From NCBI GenBank assembly GCA_015486915.1, contig WFQS01000159.1, positions 1 to 7,987 on the forward strand: DNA of 7,987 nt, written 5' to 3'. Below the pieces are notes generated by a model that saw nothing but the letters and a program-made list of their open reading frames with translations, ran no database searches and was not told the DNA's origin. A program made the position numbers and the translations under genes. Source of the stretch: Desulfobacteraceae bacterium. Its GTDB lineage: Bacteria > Desulfobacterota > Desulfobacteria > Desulfobacterales > Desulfobacteraceae. Below, in pieces: positions 6,905-7,987 of this stretch. The number at the start of each line of letters is the position of its first letter. Position 1 is the first letter of the stretch.

Positions 6905-6924
6905 GCAAATCATCCATGATTTGC
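6905..6924. repeat. Internal hairpin A of the palindromic element
   Basis: GCAAATCA, loop TCCA, TGATTTGC: a perfect 8-bp stem. CTCG at 6902-6905 with CGAG at 6927-6930 could extend it in an alternative pairing, leaving a small bulge. Confidence 0.7.
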
Positions 6925-6932
6925 TCCGAGGG

Positions 6933-6973
6933 AAATGGCAGTTCCTGTCACGTCCTGTGACCCACTGCCATTT
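6933..6973. repeat. Internal hairpin B of the palindromic element
   Basis: AAATGGCAGT (6933-6942) pairs perfectly with ACTGCCATTT (6964-6973). Inside it GTCAC (6947-6951) pairs with GTGAC (6957-6961) around a GTCCT loop. The inner part also holds a direct repeat TCCTGT at 6943-6948 and 6953-6958. Confidence 0.7.
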
Positions 6974-7032
6974 AATCCGTTCAGGGCAATACCTGTTCCC
7001 GGCGGCCTTCAGTGTGGAGCTTCATGCTTTGT

Positions 7033-7062
7033 CAAAATCTCTGATTTTGTGTCCGAAGGACA
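7033..7062. repeat. Two adjacent small hairpins
   Basis: CAAAATC-TCT-GATTTTG (7033-7049) is immediately followed by TGTCC-GAA-GGACA (7050-7062). Both stems are perfect (7 and 5 bp) with three-base loops. They lie just outside the large palindrome; no T-run follows, so they are not a classical terminator. Confidence 0.5.
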
Positions 7063-7090
7063 TGGGGGTTATATAAGAAAGAGCTCATTT

Positions 7091-7120
7091 TTGACAGAGC
7101 AACAAATACTCTTTTTAGAT
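7091..7120 (+). promoter_or_regulatory. Possible promoter of the sulfite-reductase-like gene
   Basis: A perfect TTGACA (7091-7096) is followed 18 nt later by TTAGAT (7115-7120), a poor -10 match (three of six). If used, it gives a leader of about 85 nt. Within the leader TATACA occurs twice (7168-7173 and 7191-7196), of unknown meaning. Confidence 0.35.
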
Positions 7121-7198
7121 TCGTTAAGAGGCACAGTAGCGCAGTCCAGATCAGCCTCATGGCAGTTATACAGAAGAACATTATCACAACTATACAAT

Positions 7199-7204
7199 AA
7201 GGAG
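7199..7204 (+). promoter_or_regulatory. Ribosome binding site of the sulfite-reductase-like gene
   Basis: AAGGAG, 8 nt before the ATG at 7213: the clearest Shine-Dalgarno sequence in the right half of the window, fixing that start. Confidence 0.8.
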
Positions 7205-7212
7205 CACAAAAA

Positions 7213-7833
7213 ATGACCGACAAATCAACAGGAGTCAGCATAACTATTCTTTTACCTGCGGGAAGACTTCCCCTTGATGTAATGAAAGCAGCCCACGATC
7301 TCGCTGAAAAGTATAATTTTGGCATATATCTTTCCTTAAGCCAGAACCTTAGATTAATTAATGTCCCCGAATCAGAGGTTAAAAAGATAAAAGAAAAACT
7401 TGCAGCTCTTGGCGCTGATTTTAAAGGACCGGGGAAATTTCCCCTTCCAAGAATTTGTGTGGGCAAGCCCCATTGCAGCCTTGGCATGGTGGACACAGAA
7501 AAATTAAGCCGGAACATCCTTGCACGTTTCAGCAAAAAAGAAAAAACAAAGGCTAAATTTAAAATTGCAATATCCGGCTGCCCGGTTTGCTGCTCCTGGA
7601 TCAAAAATACCGATATTTCAATTGCAGCTGACAGTGATGGTTATACGGTTTATGCAGGGGGAAAAGGCGGACCAGAGCCCAGGACTGCAAAAAAAATAAA
7701 AGTAAATGCCACCGAGGATGAAGTGCTGGATATCGTGGAAGCATTAATTAATTTTCATGATAAAAAAACAAAAACAAAACAGAGGATGTATAAACTCATC
7801 GACGACCCTGAATTTCCGTTTTCTGCAGTTTAA
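7213..7833 (+). CDS. Small siroheme/[4Fe-4S] nitrite/sulfite reductase-like protein
   Basis: A 206-residue protein with the two-part core of the nitrite/sulfite reductase superfamily. Residues 7-68 are a ferredoxin-like half-domain, including GIYLSLSQNLRLINV (37-51), the usual strand contacting siroheme. From about 75 comes the siroheme/[4Fe-4S] domain with C82-x5-C88 and SGCPVCCSW (121-129), where C123 and C127 form the C-x3-C pair. All four expected ligands are present, plus an extra C126. Full-length assimilatory enzymes and DsrA/DsrB carry duplicated or extra domains; this protein has one copy and no added ferredoxin domain. In size it fits the low-molecular-weight assimilatory-type sulfite reductase described from Desulfovibrio vulgaris and some other anaerobes, which reduces sulfite by six electrons to sulfide. 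A nitrite reductase or heme-pathway role cannot be excluded. It stands alone on this strand, after the palindromic repeat. Confidence 0.85.
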   Translation: MTDKSTGVSITILLPAGRLPLDVMKAAHDLAEKYNFGIYLSLSQNLRLINVPESEVKKIKEKLAALGADFKGPGKFPLPRICVGKPHCSLGMVDTEKLSRNILARFSKKEKTKAKFKIAISGCPVCCSWIKNTDISIAADSDGYTVYAGGKGGPEPRTAKKIKVNATEDEVLDIVEALINFHDKKTKTKQRMYKLIDDPEFPFSAV

Positions 7834-7856
7834 AAGCAGATCTGTTATTAAGGATC

Positions 7857-7957
7857 GAAAATTTTATAAGTTGAACGAGATTGCTTGTCTTACGGCTCTG
7901 GATTATATACGCAGCTATTTCCGGAAATCTCTACGAAGCTCGGTTTTTAAAATTTTC
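7857..7957. repeat. AT-rich inverted repeat near the window end
   Basis: GAAAATTTTA (7857-7866) is the reverse complement of TAAAATTTTC (7948-7957), 81 nt apart. CGGTTTTT occurs twice nearby (7941-7948 and 7965-7972). No supported gene occupies this stretch, which may be part of a dispersed repeat continuing past the edge. Confidence 0.3.
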
Positions 7958-7987
7958 CCTGAACCGGTTTTTGGCAGTCCCTTTATA

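Larger units (their letters stand above)
6849..7025. repeat. About 177-bp imperfect palindromic, MITE- or REP-like element
   Basis: A perfect 20-bp inverted repeat pairs 6868-6887 (GGCCGCCGGGAACAGGTATT) with 6988-7007. After one mismatch the pairing continues for four bases inward (6889-6892 with 6983-6986). Degenerate outer arms extend the symmetry: ATGAAACTC at 6849-6857 against GAGCTTCAT at 7017-7025 (eight of nine). Two hairpins lie inside the stem, so a single strand would fold into a three-way junction. The element is visibly richer in G+C than the flanking genes and encodes nothing convincing. It starts 11 bp after lptG. Its form fits a non-autonomous dispersed repeat; copy number elsewhere in the genome cannot be seen from here. 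It could also act on lptFG mRNA stability or termination, though no T-run follows it. Confidence 0.75.

Noticed and set aside
6777..7216. Overlapping plus-strand open frames after lptG
   Set aside because: They run through the palindromic element in two frames, have no ribosome binding site and no family resemblance. The ribosome binding site at 7199 belongs to the next gene.
7032..7604. Minus-strand open frame of 190 codons
   Set aside because: It is antisense to the sulfite-reductase-like gene, whose motifs and ribosome binding site are clear, and it reads through the hairpin region without a recognisable product.

Overview
The window looks like a chromosomal segment of a Gram-negative, AT-rich anaerobe, most likely a deltaproteobacterial sulfate reducer of the Desulfobacteraceae type. 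Two observations suggest this: an lptF-lptG pair, meaning an LPS-exporting outer membrane, and a stand-alone siroheme/[4Fe-4S] protein resembling the small assimilatory-type sulfite reductases of sulfate reducers. The taxonomic assignment is inference; no marker gene is present.

Layout, left to right. (1) Positions 1-1397 hold the 3' part of a Sel1-repeat protein whose frame is open to the window edge. It is followed after 13 nt by a small unrecognised protein with a membrane segment at each end (1411-1968). (2) Positions 1969-2519 hold no intact gene. They contain two decayed minus-strand fragments lying end to end: a branched-chain-amino-acid-type ABC substrate-binding protein with an apparent internal deletion, and a piece of an IS91-like (Y2) transposase with its HLH motif. 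(3) A two-gene toxin-antitoxin operon (2612-3600) follows, with a TTGACA-17-TAAAAT promoter, a 15-bp palindrome at the start of the transcript, a ParD-like antitoxin, and a zeta-type P-loop kinase toxin overlapping it by one base. (4) The housekeeping part holds thiN (thiamine pyrophosphokinase, minus strand) and, divergent from it, lptF and lptG, the transmembrane subunits of the LPS transporter. (5) Positions 6838-7212 contain a GC-richer imperfect palindrome of about 177 bp (20-bp perfect arms, two internal hairpins, degenerate outer arms), then two more small hairpins, a possible promoter and a good ribosome binding site. (6) The small sulfite-reductase-like gene (7213-7833) follows. The last 150 bases hold an AT-rich inverted repeat and no supported gene.

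How it fits together: lptF and lptG should form one transcription unit delivering LPS from the inner membrane with LptB (not in this window). The toxin-antitoxin module next to transposase debris looks like an accessory insertion between the Sel1 region and the thiN/lptFG block. The palindromic element separates lptG from the redox gene and looks like a dispersed, MITE- or REP-like repeat rather than an ordinary terminator. The items most worth a second look are this palindrome, the stand-alone sulfite-reductase-like protein, and the ParD-like/zeta pairing with its operator-like palindrome.
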